From Malania oleifera (taxonomy: Eukaryota > Streptophyta > Magnoliopsida > Santalales > Ximeniaceae), in contig NC_080426.1 in the NCBI RefSeq assembly GCF_029873635.1, positions 56,762,673-56,826,672 of the forward strand: a DNA stretch of 64,000 nucleotides, in the 5' to 3' direction. How positions within the stretch are numbered: position 1 is the first letter of the stretch; each line of letters starts with the position of its first letter. The translations under genes were made by a program, and so were the position numbers. The notes beneath the pieces are model-generated. The model ran no database searches and had not been told where the DNA came from. It saw only the letters and a program-made list of their open reading frames with translations. This document shows, in pieces, positions 22,801 through 33,713 of the stretch.

Positions 22801-25800
22801 GAACTTATATCTATTTTTATCATATGCATAACATGTGGCTCATTCCATCATGCTACTCTAATCTTAAGAAATCGTTCCATTGGGTTAAGCTATTGAAGAC
22901 CTCCATGAAGCAGATAAAATTTCTTTTGTATTTCTTCTAGCAATGGAGTGTGGGCCTTGGATCAATGGTAAGGTTACTCCTTTGTGACTGGTTGGTCATG
23001 TGTTTGAGTCCAAGGGAACAATCTCTCTGCATAAAATCAGGGATAAGGTTGCATACACTCTGATGACTCTCCTCCTACCCTCGCAAAGCATGAAAGCTTG
23101 TAGCCCTGGATGCCTTTATATATATATATTCTTCTTGCAATGATGAAGTTTCGTTGGTACATTTCTACTGGCTAAGCATGTGACTTGGTTTCATGGTGCT
23201 CATGAATCATGATGTCATGTCTTGAGGATTGGTCCTAGCTTATGTGTAGTGTGCTTAAAAATAAGATTGGAGACATCAGCTATACATTGAACAGACTAAC
23301 ATGCTTATCTAATTGTTGAACTTCTCATATTTCTGATTCATCTCTATGTAGATGGATAATATAAACTTCACATAATGGAGCCTTACAAAATATTTTCACT
23401 GTTTATAACAGTCCTGTTCTATCCTTTCATTCTTTATGGTTTTTAAAAGACATGCAATTGTGCTAAGAATCTGTAGTATGAAACTGTACTCTAGAATGGC
23501 AGTTTATGAATTGTAATTGAGAATGTACAGGGCAAACTGACACATAGCTAATGTGAAACGAAATAACTGCAGTTTGGTAAAGACAAAGCTACTGCAACTT
23601 ATGGAGTGCTGCCTGCTGCAAATGTTCCTCCACCATATGCACTGGCATCAATAGCAGCTTTGCAGTTTGACCACTTTGGACACAGATTTGCTACCGCTGC
23701 ATCAGATGGAACTGTATGCACGTGGCAGCTTGAGGTGGGGGGAAGGAGCAACATCCGCCCAACAGAATCATCTCTTTGTTTTAACAGCCATGCATCGTAT
23801 GTATTCTGTTTAATTAGATGTTGTAGGCAGTTCAACTTATAGTATTATTATTTTATCTAAGCTGGATTGTAACCAAAACACAGATACAGTAACTGGTTCC
23901 TGAATTCTCCTAGCACTCGTGCTTCAAACCAAAGAAAAACTTGATGCTTCTTTTATATTATCATTATTGTTTCTTTATAAAAATGAAAAGTGTCTTCCTC
24001 TAGTTTTAGCAAGAAATCACATCCTATTGGCTGGTTATTTGCCCCGAGTCCTGTACACTATACATATGATTATTGAATTTATTTATTCCATGCTAGTCAT
24101 GAAAAACATGACAGCTGATGGAGTATGGAGACCATAGATCTGGAGTCTCACTTGTCCAACTCCTCATTAAATTTTGCTTTTGCTCTGGGTTGATTCCTGT
24201 TACAATCACCATTCCTAGTTATGTTGTAGTTTAGTTGTTATCTGCTGTTTGATGAACTTTTATGTTAGTTTAGGGGTTGTATCATCCAGTATGCTGTTGA
24301 GGTAAATGGCTTGTCCATATGGGCCTTTTTTCTTTTATAGTTTTTGCTGACATTTCTCTCTGTGAAATAGAAATGAAAATTAAAAAGGATTTAGATGAAT
24401 GCCCCCTATTTTTGCATGTTAAACTTGTATTTCTTTGTGCTATTAAAAATGTAATCCAACTATAACCTCGGTTGCAGGGACATCACTTACGTTACTTCAA
24501 GTGGATCTATTATTGCTGTGGCTGGATGTAGCTCCACTGGTGTAAATGTGGTTATATGGGATACACTGGCTCCACATGCTACCTCTCGAGCCTCAATTGT
24601 TTGTCATGAAGGTTTTATTCTCTTGATAATATTGAAATGCATGAGTGAAATTAGGTGCATTTATTTTCAGATTCCTTATGAGTTTATGGCTTTTATGAAA
24701 TGGGTTAGGATACTTGAAATTGGAAGTGACTAATGCTGTTTACTTATAGTTGTAATTGCACAAGGCAAGAGGTGCACTTCTGTGCACTTCAAGACAAACT
24801 GATGATTTGATATTTTCGATGAAGGCATAGTAAAGAAAATTGTGAGAAGAAGTGGACTGCCTCATGGTTAGGCAGTTCAACTATTGTTAGTAATTTTGTC
24901 AAAATCAATGAAATTAAGGTATAATTTAAGTTAATTGATTCATAAATAGACTAGGATTGAGATTTTTATACTATTGCATCATAAAAGGGGGTGCTTAGTA
25001 TTTATACATTCCCTTTCAGTGTCCTTTCTGCTGTGATAAGTTCAGAGTAACTTGCTCATTAATTTAGCTTTTTTTTTTTTTTTTTCCTGTCTGTTATGAT
25101 GCCAACCCATATCACCTTTCTTATGAAGGTGGTGCTCGCTCCCTTGCCGTGTTTGATAATGACATTGGAAGTGGTTCTATTTCTCCCCTCATTGTGACTG
25201 GTGGAAAAGGTGGTGATATTGGACTTCATGACTTCCGGTACATAGCAACTGGAAGGACCAAAAGGCACAGGCGCCTGAATAATGGTGAACTAAATGTCAA
25301 TGCATCTGCAACAACGGCTGACATGCCAACTGGAATGCTTAGCAAATCTGGTTATCAGAATGCACAAGGGATGCTTTGGTACATACCAAAGGCACACTTA
25401 GGTACAGATGAGTTACTTTTTTCTCTAATAATAACTGAAGACTAAAATTCATTTTTTTTCTGTTCTTTATTTTCCTCTCTTCTTTTTCATTTTCTAATCT
25501 TTCTTTTCGATTGATATGTGTGAAGGGAGTGTCACCAAAATATCTACCATACCAAATACCAGCTTATTCTTAACAGGAAGTAAGGATGGAGACGTTAAAC
25601 TTTGGGATGCCAAAAGTGCAAAGTTGGTATTTCATTGGTCAAAATTGCATGAAAGGCACACGTTTTTGCAACCAAGCTCTCGGGGTTTCGGTGGAGTTGT
25701 TCGCGTGAGTATTATTATTATTATTTCAAATTGAAAATTCTAGCTTTTGCCTGTTCATTTTTTACTTTGAAAATATGGTTATGAAGGAAGAAGATTTTAC

Positions 25801-25958
25801 ATTTTAACTGTGCGCTCTTACCTAAAGCAATTTCTCATTTCATTGTGTAATAGGCTGCTGTTACCGATATACAAGTTGTTTCTCATGGTTTTCTTACATG
25901 TGGTGGGGATGGCTCTGTAAAGCTGGTTCAGCTCAAGGATTATCTGCAGGGAACATGA
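13834..25958 (+). CDS. DmX-like / Rabconnectin-3-like protein (RAVE complex subunit 1, Rav1 family), C-terminal 13 exons
   Basis: Spliced CDS with consistent phases and GT-AG borders: 13834-14062, 16140-16304, 16633-16905, 17039-17284, 18671-19072, 19189-20622, 20875-20931, 22367-22795, 23573-23796, 24478-24611, 25129-25401, 25526-25704, 25854-25958 (TGA). It encodes about 1,380 residues. Exons 1-5 carry the Rav1 C-terminal signature (FWVAIRFQQLYFHRKFGRL, QEMRTLGVGFWFTNAAQLR, GLFKISKDEKDKPLVAFLSR, LELAIAFFLLGGD). Exons 8-13 form WD40 repeats. Rav1/DMXL proteins assist V-ATPase V1-Vo assembly at endomembranes; the plant orthologue is thought to act likewise (family inference). Plant family members are about 2,500 residues by recollection, so about 1,100 N-terminal residues must lie left of the window or be lost. 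No internal stop or frameshift was found in the joined exons. Exon borders were set by hand. Confidence 0.9.
14485..15215. repeat. Two diverged direct repeats about 580 bp apart in DmX intron
   Basis: Segments of about 100-130 bases near 14493 and 15073 align by eye at roughly 70%. They share blocks such as GGATGAG, TTACAATCCATATC and GGATATGA. The spacing and size would suit a very old TRIM (mini LTR element), but TG/CA ends and a primer site are not clear. Confidence 0.5.
17445..17575. repeat. Two-copy tandem repeat, about 66-bp unit
   Basis: Two adjacent copies share TTTATTTTCTTTGGG, CATTAAT and CTGAACAAAAAGGGCAGC-like text (copy 1 has one change), offset by about 66 bases, inside a DmX intron. 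Confidence 0.8.
17813..18079. repeat. 93-bp duplication flanking a (TAA)n microsatellite
   Basis: 17813-17905 and 17987-18079 are identical except for two bases. Between them lies a TAA/TAT-rich microsatellite (about 17906-17960); an A run precedes copy 1. The duplication is recent, and intronic. Confidence 0.9.
19189..20622 (+). CDS. DmX-like gene, large central exon (exon 6 of those visible)
   Basis: A single 1,434-base exon (478 codons, phase 0 at both ends) linking the Rav1 helical region to the C-terminal WD40 domain. It is less motif-rich than its neighbours: helical, with Ser-rich segments and a basic tail (KPFKKWSNFYEGMNG). The acceptor CTACAG at 19188 is the only nearby one that keeps phase with the previous exon. 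An upstream AG at 19150 would break the frame. Translation of the unspliced frame beyond 20622 into the CT-rich intron is not real protein. Confidence 0.85.
22367..25958 (+). other. C-terminal WD40 region of the DmX-like protein
   Basis: Six WD-type blades can be seen. They are AFSSHPSRPFFLVGSSNTHI..LWE (exon 8), AALQFDHFGHRFATAASDGT..TWQL (exon 9), VTSSGSIIAVAGC..VVIWDT (exon 10), LIVTGGKGGDIGLHDF (exon 11), TIPNTSLFLTGSKDGDVKLWD (exon 12) and DIQVVSHGFLTCGGDGSVKL (exon 13). The Gly-rich segment before blade 1 (22510-22670, GIGLGSKKGAHLGLGGATIG) is a flexible linker. WD40 repeats form a protein-binding propeller; the partners, V1 or other RAVE subunits, are family-level inference. Confidence 0.85.
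22950..23120 (+). mobile_element. Near-complete Au-like SINE in DmX intron
   Basis: Starts near GGGCCTTGGATCAATGGTAA, which contains the tRNA-like A box. A B box, TGTTTGAGTCC, lies at 23001-23011. Then CTCTCTGCATAAAATCAGGG, AAGGTTGCATACA and CCCTCGCAAAGC follow, ending near CCCTGGATGCCTTT. The order matches tRNA-derived Au SINEs as I recall them. It is in the same strand as the gene. Confidence 0.75.
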
Positions 25959-28183
25959 ATGAATTCAGATCCATATGCACCTGAGCTACCTTGGAACTTT
26001 TCTAGCGGAGCCTGAAATGCAGAAACTTTAAATTTTGAGAAAGAGGTCAATAGCTCAAAATTATTTATTTATTTATTTTTTTAAATCGTTCTGTTTATTC
26101 TTATTTTTTTCAATATACCTGGTCTGCAGCAAACATGTTCTAGTTACCCTAAAATTCATTCCATGGAACTCATATTTTGATTCTTTAAAACCTGCAGCAT
26201 TTGCTAGCGTAATCCGGAGGCAGAAAATAACTCCCTTCATGGTCTTGAATTGAACCATGTTACATATCCCAGCCATTGGTCAGGGCCGGCAATGAGAAGC
26301 CAAGTTGGTTGGCCTAGCTGCACATTTCTTCCTCTATGCTGCAGTGAGCTCGGTATATTCAATTGGAAGTGATGTTACCCAATGTTCAGTATACAAGAAT
26401 GGAATAGATTGAGAACGGAAGAAAATGAGAAATTATATGACGAAAATGTAAAATTATAAAGACCAATTCCATTCTCGCATATCATATAACTTATTAGATC
26501 CAATCCAAAAGAAAAGATTATATGGTTTTTGACTCGTCATGTTCTTTGCCTTACGAAATCCCAGTGTCTTATGAAGTCTCAAATTCTTATTTGATGTAAA
26601 TTGTAGCATACATTAGGTCACACTGTATATATAACCATTTAACCTTGTGGCCCCCTTTCTGTTATACATCGAAGTTCTTTTGCAATTAGTGTATTTCTTT
26701 TATTCCTTTTCTTTTTCTATTAAATGTAGCCGTTGAAACTTCGATGTATTTAGCGTCTGCAGGGCTTGGAATAATGAAATGCAGATTTCTTTATTAACTA
26801 AAGGAGCACATTCTTGTTGGGTATCCCAAACATTTGACTGATCAAAAGCGGATGGAGGCAGGTCTGGATTACTACTGCGTAGCATATGCTGTATTTTGAA
26901 ATGTAATACTTAGCATTTGTATGAATTAAATAATATTGTCATTTTAAGTGAGTTTTTTAATTTATTTGTATTAAAATATTAAATATGCAAAGTATTGCTC
27001 CATTGCATAGCAAAGGAGTTAGGGCGGATTCAATGTTCCAAAGAAAATAATAGAATTAATGTGTATAATTATACTATTTGTATCTTCTTCATATTGCAGA
27101 AAGATTTTAATGTGAATAAATCTTATTTTGCCTCTATATTTTAGTTTTTATTTTTTATTTTTTGAAATTCTTGTTTCATCCCCTATATATATGGATGTTT
27201 GTGTATAATAAGAATGCTTCTATTGATAATTATTTTCATAATTAATAGTTAAATAAATAAATATTAAATAACAAGAGGGCATTGGTATTTCAAATTTATT
27301 CAAGAGTAAATTTTTTTTGTTGTTTAATAAAATATTAAATGTAATATAGAGTTTTACTTTAAATTTATTATAGCATACCTTTGGATCAAGAATTTATTTT
27401 GAAGAGAAAAAAAAAAGTAGAAATTTCGTCTTTTGTTATATTTTTATCTTAAAAGTGAAAATTTATTCTAGTATTACCCAAATCTTAAAAAATAAATGGC
27501 AATATTCAATAATTTACAAGATTAAAAATTTGTTAATTAATTTGGTATATATTTTATCTTAACCAAGAATTAAAATTTGAAATTTCTTTATATTCAATTT
27601 TACTTTTCTTAATTATTTTAAAGTTTCAAATAATAACTTAAAGGTATAAGATTTTAAATTTTGATGAATATAATATTTTAGATGCGTATATTATTTGTAT
27701 ATAAATTTACTATAGCCATTTAATAAGTAAAATAAATTAGTTCACATAGCTTGAGTTCAAATCAAGAGACTACAAAAGTGTAACAATACAATTTCCCTTT
27801 TTAGTGAAAATTTGGTCAAATTGAATTGACTTGTCGAATCTTCCCGAATTGGATCGAATATGATGATGGGTAACTTGGCGAATTGTGGTCCAATTTTTAA
27901 AACTATGCTTGTAGGTAAATTTAACGTCAAGAGTCATTTGGCAAGCACGTGTAAAAGGCATCTTTGTTGTATCCTTCTTATTGCAAGGGTGGATAGAGGA
28001 TAGAAACAATATGGAATCGGATTTATCATTTGATTTTATCAATTTTTTTTTTTCATTTGATACTTTATTTTATTTTATTTTTATATTATTTATTTTGCAA
28101 ATATGGATTAGATGGGTGATTTAGGTCTTAATAGATTTTAGATTGAGGTGATATTCGTTCACACAATGTTTGTTCATTATTAA
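25959..28183. other. DmX-like 3' UTR and intergenic AT-rich DNA
   Basis: The 3' UTR begins after TGA at 25958. The true cleavage site is not evident; AT-rich candidates occur near 26760-26940. From about 26940 on it is very AT-rich and has no recognisable gene. Confidence 0.6.
28179..28183 (+). repeat. Target-site duplication ATTAA (5' copy)
   Basis: ATTAA directly precedes TGTTGAC of the 5' LTR and is repeated at 35984-35988 directly after TTTTCA of the 3' LTR. Confidence 0.85.
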
Positions 28184-30460
28184 TGTTGACCTTACAAGAC
28201 TTAACATCTTATTTTAATGTTAACAAACAAATAGAACTTAACATATTTTGTTTAAGTGATGTATTTTCAAGACTCAATGATGAATTTAAGGTTAAAGAAT
28301 TCATGAAAACTTATATTTCAAAGAAATATGATCAATATGAAGCTTAAAGCATGGATTCAAAAATGGATTTAATGATAAAGTTTGAAGATCATGAGAGCAT
28401 GAAGATTAAAGAAAACTTAATGAAAGCTCAAAGAAAGATGAAACAAGCATAAAGACCTCAAGAAATTTAAGATTTGAAAATTTGAAAGAGTTTATAGGAA
28501 ATTTCATGTAAGTACTTCAAAATAATTTCAATATGGATACATGAAACTCTTAAGTTAAATTATTGGACCTAAATACCTTTTAACATACTTAGAAAATATT
28601 TTTATAAGGTCAAAAATTATTTCAAAAAGGTTAAAATCATTTTTGGAATGAAAAGCACCAAAAAAAGGATTTTCCAAATGCTGTTAATTTTTTTACATCT
28701 GCATTGAGGTGCATTTTTATCAATCAAAAACTCTTTATTTTAAAAAGTGTTCAACATGAAAGTTGTAAGGTTTTCTCTTAGCTTTCATTTGACACCAAGA
28801 TCATCAAATTTGGAGTTACACATAAAAGGTTATAACTGAAAGACTGAATCGTGCTCGAAACTGACAGCAGCATTGTGTTGCACCAGTAGACTGCCTGAAC
28901 CATGACAAGCGCCTAGGTGGTCAAGCTAGGCAACTGTCATCCTATTGCCCCTACTACCCCTTTAAAAATAACATGGCAGGTGACTGCCAGATTATGGCAG
29001 GCGATTGCCACAAACAAAATTTAAAAAAAAAAAACCTGAACGGAAATATTTTTTAAATGGTTTGCTTGGGGCTCAAACTTTGTCAAAACTTAGGGAATAC
29101 TCCAAGTCACTTGGGGACCAACTTACATACCTTTTAAAGTCTATAAATAAGCCTCAAGATCATTGAATCAAAGCGCCAAGAATCAAATTCAGCTATCAAA
29201 TTCTCTCAATTGCTCTCAACACTCAAAGGCTCTTTTATTCTCATCTTATCTACGAAATTTGCTAAGGTCTTGCTGATTCAATCACCAATCTTGTGCTACA
29301 AATTCTAAATCTTTCAATCATTGAAATAATTAATCGGTGATATACTTCATTGAGCTTCAAGTTAATTTCCATATTGTTATTTACTTTGAAGTATATTATA
29401 GTTTTGAATTTTTGTACTAATCAGCTCTTATAGGAGCAAATTCTTTGTACACAAATATTTGATTTGTATCTTGTAGATTGACGATTTCAAAGGTTATTTG
29501 GATCGTTGGCTAAGGAAGGGGATATTGCTTAGAGAGGCGAGCTTTAGCTTAATTAAGGAGTGACCGGACAAGGGGATATCGTTTGGAGAAGGCGGGCTCT
29601 AGCCTTAACCAAGGAGTGTTGTAAAGGTATTGTTCCGCCCGTTAAAGGAACATGTTTAGTGAATCCTTTGGTGGTTTGCCAAAAGCGAGGACGTAAGCTG
29701 GGTATAACTCGAACCTCGTAAAAATCCCCGTCTCACTCTCTCTTTCCCTTACTCTTTATTTTCAGCATATTTAAATTGCGTGGATGGTTTAATTGATAAT
29801 CATATATACTACGAAATATAGAAATCAAGTAAACTTAAAGTTTAAATTTGATTTGGGTTGCGGAAACCGAAAGGGAGTACGTTGGTTATACCATATCTTG
29901 CAGAAACCATACGGGAGTACGTTATTTGGTTAACATCCCAAAGATAAATTAACTGAGAGTTTAGTTGAGTTTTGAGTATTGGGCAGAGTGTGGATATTGT
30001 GTTGATTGGATTTTATATTACACATCATGTTAAAGAGACAAATCGATTCATACAAGGCTTAATTCAATTTTATATCTAGGACTGACAACATAAGCTATAT
30101 TGTGATTGAATGGTTTAAAGTTCGTTATTGAGTGGTTTGTGTTTATATTTTAAAGAGTGCTGAATCTTCCATTAATCAAACAGTGCTGCAGTTAACTTAT
30201 ACTTGACAAATCATTTGGTTGTTTGGTTTAAACATTGTGCTTGATTGGTTTAGTTGAATGATTGATTTCTTGTTTGGTTAAACAATAGTATTGTTGATTG
30301 GATAAAAGAATCTAAGTTCTTTTGTGATTAAAGAGTTAAACAAACAAGTCAAGAATTGTTTAAAAGAAATAAAAGAAGTTTAAGAATTCTCAAAAGGAAT
30401 AAAGAAAGTTTTAAAATCCAATTCCCCCCTCCCCCTCTTGGGACTACACCTTGCTTTTCA
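28184..30460 (+). repeat. 5' LTR of element 2 (2277 bp)
   Basis: Begins TGTTGACC and ends CTTTTCA. It holds a region of TGGCAGG/GCGACTGCC-type short repeats (28900-29010), the palindrome CCAAGTCACTTGG (29102-29114), a TATA box (29142-29149) and, in the transcribed part, two tandem pairs: an AAGGGGATAT unit at 29517-29610 and a GGGAGTACGTT unit at 29870-29925. Confidence 0.92.
29102..29150 (+). promoter_or_regulatory. LTR core promoter of element 2
   Basis: Palindrome CCAAGTCACTTGG followed 27 bases later by CTATAAATAA. The identical layout appears in element 1 and in the 3' LTR of this element (around 34622-34670). Confidence 0.7.
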
Positions 30461-30462
30461 AT

Positions 30463-30478
30463 TGGTATAAGAGTGGGG
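30463..30478 (+). other. Primer-binding site of element 2
   Basis: TGGTATAAGAGTGGGG two bases inside the 5' LTR; a variant of the iMet-tRNA site TGGTATCAGAG with C to A at position 7. Confidence 0.8.
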
Positions 30479-30517
30479 TTATAGCAAATCTTAATTAGTA
30501 GCTATAAAAAGATCTAA

Positions 30518-31346
30518 ATGGCTCAATTAGGTGTAGCTCCCTTTGGAGAGGGACAATCTTCAACTAGGCCACCAATCTTTTGTGGTTTGAATTATACCTT
30601 TTGAAAAAAGAGAATGCAAATATATCTTCAAACTATGAATTGGAAAGCATGGGAGGTTGTCATGGAAGATGACCAAATTCCCACTAACATAGTTGATGGA
30701 AAACAAGTCCCTCAGGAGAAAATTGACATGACAGACTTAGACTATAAGATGGTGCAAGTAAATTCTAGTGCCATGAATGTTTTATATTGTACTTTAAATG
30801 CAAATGAATTTAAAAGAATAATGGCTTGAAAATCAGCTAAGGAGATATGGGACAAATTAAAAGTAACATATGAAGGCACTATAGATGTTAGGGATAATAG
30901 GATCGATATGCTTACAAGTGAATATGAAGCGTTTAAAATTAACCTAGATGAATCCATAACTAATATGTATATTAGGTTCACTCACATAATCAATTCCCTA
31001 AATGCACTAGGAAAAACCTACACTACTTATGAGATGATAAGGAAAATTCTTAGAGGGCTGCCACCTAAATGGGGACCAAAAGCCACTGCCGTAACAGAAT
31101 GAAGAAATCTGAAAACCACTTCATTAGATGAGCTTATAGGTTCTTTACTCACATATGAAATGACAATGAATGAAAAGAGTGGTAAAACCAAAGCCCAAGC
31201 CACAATAGTCTTCAAAGCCTCAAAAGAGAACTCAAGTAGTGAAGAAGAAATGGATGAAGATAAAGTAGCCTTTATATCTTAAAAGCTAGCAAAAATTCTA
31301 AGAAGGAAAAATAAATTCAAAGGAAAATCCAAATCTTAATCAGATG

Positions 31347-31377
<31 letters not shown>

Positions 31378-32434
31378 TAGCAAGAAATCAAAGAATAAAA
31401 CTCCTACGTGTTACAATTGCAACAAAGTTGGACATATTAAACCAGAATGTCCACTACTAAAGAAAGAATCTAAGAAGAAAAAGAAAAAGGTCATGAAAGC
31501 CACTACTTGGGACATGAAGAGTACAAGTAGTTCAAAGAATGAATCAAGTGACCAAGAGGTTACTTATACGTGCTTTATGGCTTGGGACAATAAGGAAAGC
31601 TCTTCATCTAAATCTTTAAATAATTCTTGTAGTGATGAATCCGATGATGAGAGCATGCCATCATCTTATGAAGAACTTCAAAATGATTTATTCAAAGTTC
31701 ATAAGATGCTAATTAAAGTAACTAAACAAAATACTTCATTGAAAAATATGAATGAAGGAATAATGAAAGAGTTAGAATTCTTTAACGCTGCAGAAATAGA
31801 AAAGAATTCTAGAGTCAAGAAAATAGAAAATAAGAATGAAGTTATGACAAAGGAGTTAGAAGCTAAAAATCTTGCTAAAAATGAAAAAGATTTAAAAATT
31901 AAAGAATTAGAAAGTAAGAATGAAAAGATGATAGAAGACCTTCGATCCCCATCCTCTATATAATATAAAAAAGATATATATGTATATTTTTGAATTAGAG
32001 GATAAGATAAGAAAACTATCTCTAGATTTTAAAAAAATCACTAAAGAAGGTTGACAACAAGAAAGAGATAGAGTTAAATTATCTCAAAAATTAGATTAAA
32101 GATAAAGAAAAGATCATTTATAATTTTACAAAATGAAAAACAAAATTTGAAAAAATGGTAGGCTCCCAATGTCTTTAAGCAAAGAAGACATTGGATTTAA
32201 TGGAATTGAAAATAAATAGAAAAGGAATCTTTACATGGGTCATTTCTCAAAAGCCTCCAAAGATAATGCAAGCACATCCCTTAATGCTTACACTAACACC
32301 ATATGCTATCAATGTAAGAAAAATGGGCATATAAAGTTTGAATGTTCATTTAAGAGAAAAAGTGTGAAAACTAAACAAATATGGAGAGTTAAAGAAACAT
32401 CCTTTATGATACCAACCGGACCCAAGAAAGTATG
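30518..32434 (+). pseudogene. SIRE-like gag of element 2, broken
   Basis: One frame from the ATG at 30518 (MAQLGVAPFGEGQSSTRPP) runs to 31966 with in-frame stops near 30601, 30828, 31100, 31279 and 31337 but no frameshift. It includes the capsid-like segment (DYKMVQVNSSAMNVLYC, MLTSEYEAFKINLDESI, ILRGLPPKWG), a run of about 10 Glu codons (GAA/GAG; 31344-31375), a zinc knuckle CYNCNKVGHIKPEC and a Lys/Glu coiled coil. After 31966 the frame shifts; a second knuckle CYQCKKNGHIKFEC sits at 32308-32350. The order matches gag of element 1. It is non-functional as it stands. Confidence 0.88.
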
Positions 32435-33713
32435 AGTACCGAGATGATAGACTAGTTCATAAATGAAAAACTCCATGGATTAAGTCATTTCCTTTAAAAG
32501 AAAGTAACTTAATTTACGATCAACAAACAAACTATTTAAAATAGAAAAACTTAATGAAGAGTTTAAGAAAAGTTTGAGAATGAATGACTATATGAGATGC
32601 TATACACTTACATGCCTATATGATATGTTACATGATATGCTTGACTTATATTGAAAATTTATGACTCACTATGTTGAAAATTTGAGCATGAGATTATTGA
32701 GTATAAGCATGAATTTTGATATGAGATTAATTCTTGATTATGCATGCTATTGATGAATTACATGGATAGACTTACTGCTTTTTATATTGATATCCATGAG
32801 CAATAAGAGATATAATGGTTATATTGGTATCCATGAGCCGTGTATAATGTGATAATAACTTTGGTATCCATGAATATTTTTGGTATCATATTTTAAAAAT
32901 TTTAATTGGTATCATAATTTTTTTTTTTTTAAAAAAAGAAAAGCTCATTTGGTATCATAATCTAAAAGATCAATTGGTTTTTTAAGCATGACAAGAATAA
33001 TTATATCTATGAGCATGGTATGCCATTGATGATATGAGCATAATATTGATATTTGATATATAATGTGAATCAATGTTTTGAAATATAGGATGATGAAAGC
33101 AAAATTGATAACAAAACTGAATGAATTGAATTCAAGGGGAGTGTTATGTCATATTGCTTATATTATGATTGTTTCCCTATTAATCAATTTAGAGAATTTT
33201 CAATTGGTATCATGAATTTTAAATAGATATCATGAATTTAATTTTAAATCGGTATCATAAAATCAACAATTGAAATCTTGAATATTGTCTAAAGGAAAAA
33301 ACTGTTAGTAATGAAGTTACAACTCATATACTTGAATGTTATAACACACTACACATGCTATATTGAAAAATAATAAATTGAGTGTGTTCATATGTTTGAT
33401 ATGCATGTTTGATGATATCCTCAACATGTGATTTTTAATCATTTTTTTTTTTCCTTTTTGATGGATGTTAAAAGGTGGAGAAGTTTTAAAACAAAAATTA
33501 AGCATAGTTTGCAAATTGCAAAAACTGAGCATGAACATAGTATATATCAAAAGGAGGAGTATTTGATAGTGATGAGCATGATTGTAAAAGAGGTTTTGAA
33601 ATTGATATTGATCTTGCAAATATTGTTAAGATGATGCTTATTGAAAGGAGGAGTCTTTTTAAGGCTCACTCCAATTTTTACTTCTTGTTTGTCATCATAA
33701 AAAATGGGGAGAT
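31967..33713 (+). other. Non-coding internal region of element 2 in place of pol
   Basis: Apart from the gag tail to 32434, no retrotransposon domain can be read. 32787-33263 holds nine TGGTATC-like motifs (see findings). It ends in the polypurine tract AAAAAATGGGGAGAT directly before the 3' LTR. Confidence 0.7.

Noticed and set aside
30601-31340. In-frame stops in the element 2 gag as a signature of methylation-driven C to T decay
   Set aside because: Compared with element 1 gag, one stop fits a TGG to TGA transition but others need transversions (for example AAA to TAA, GGA to TGA), so there is no clear deamination bias.
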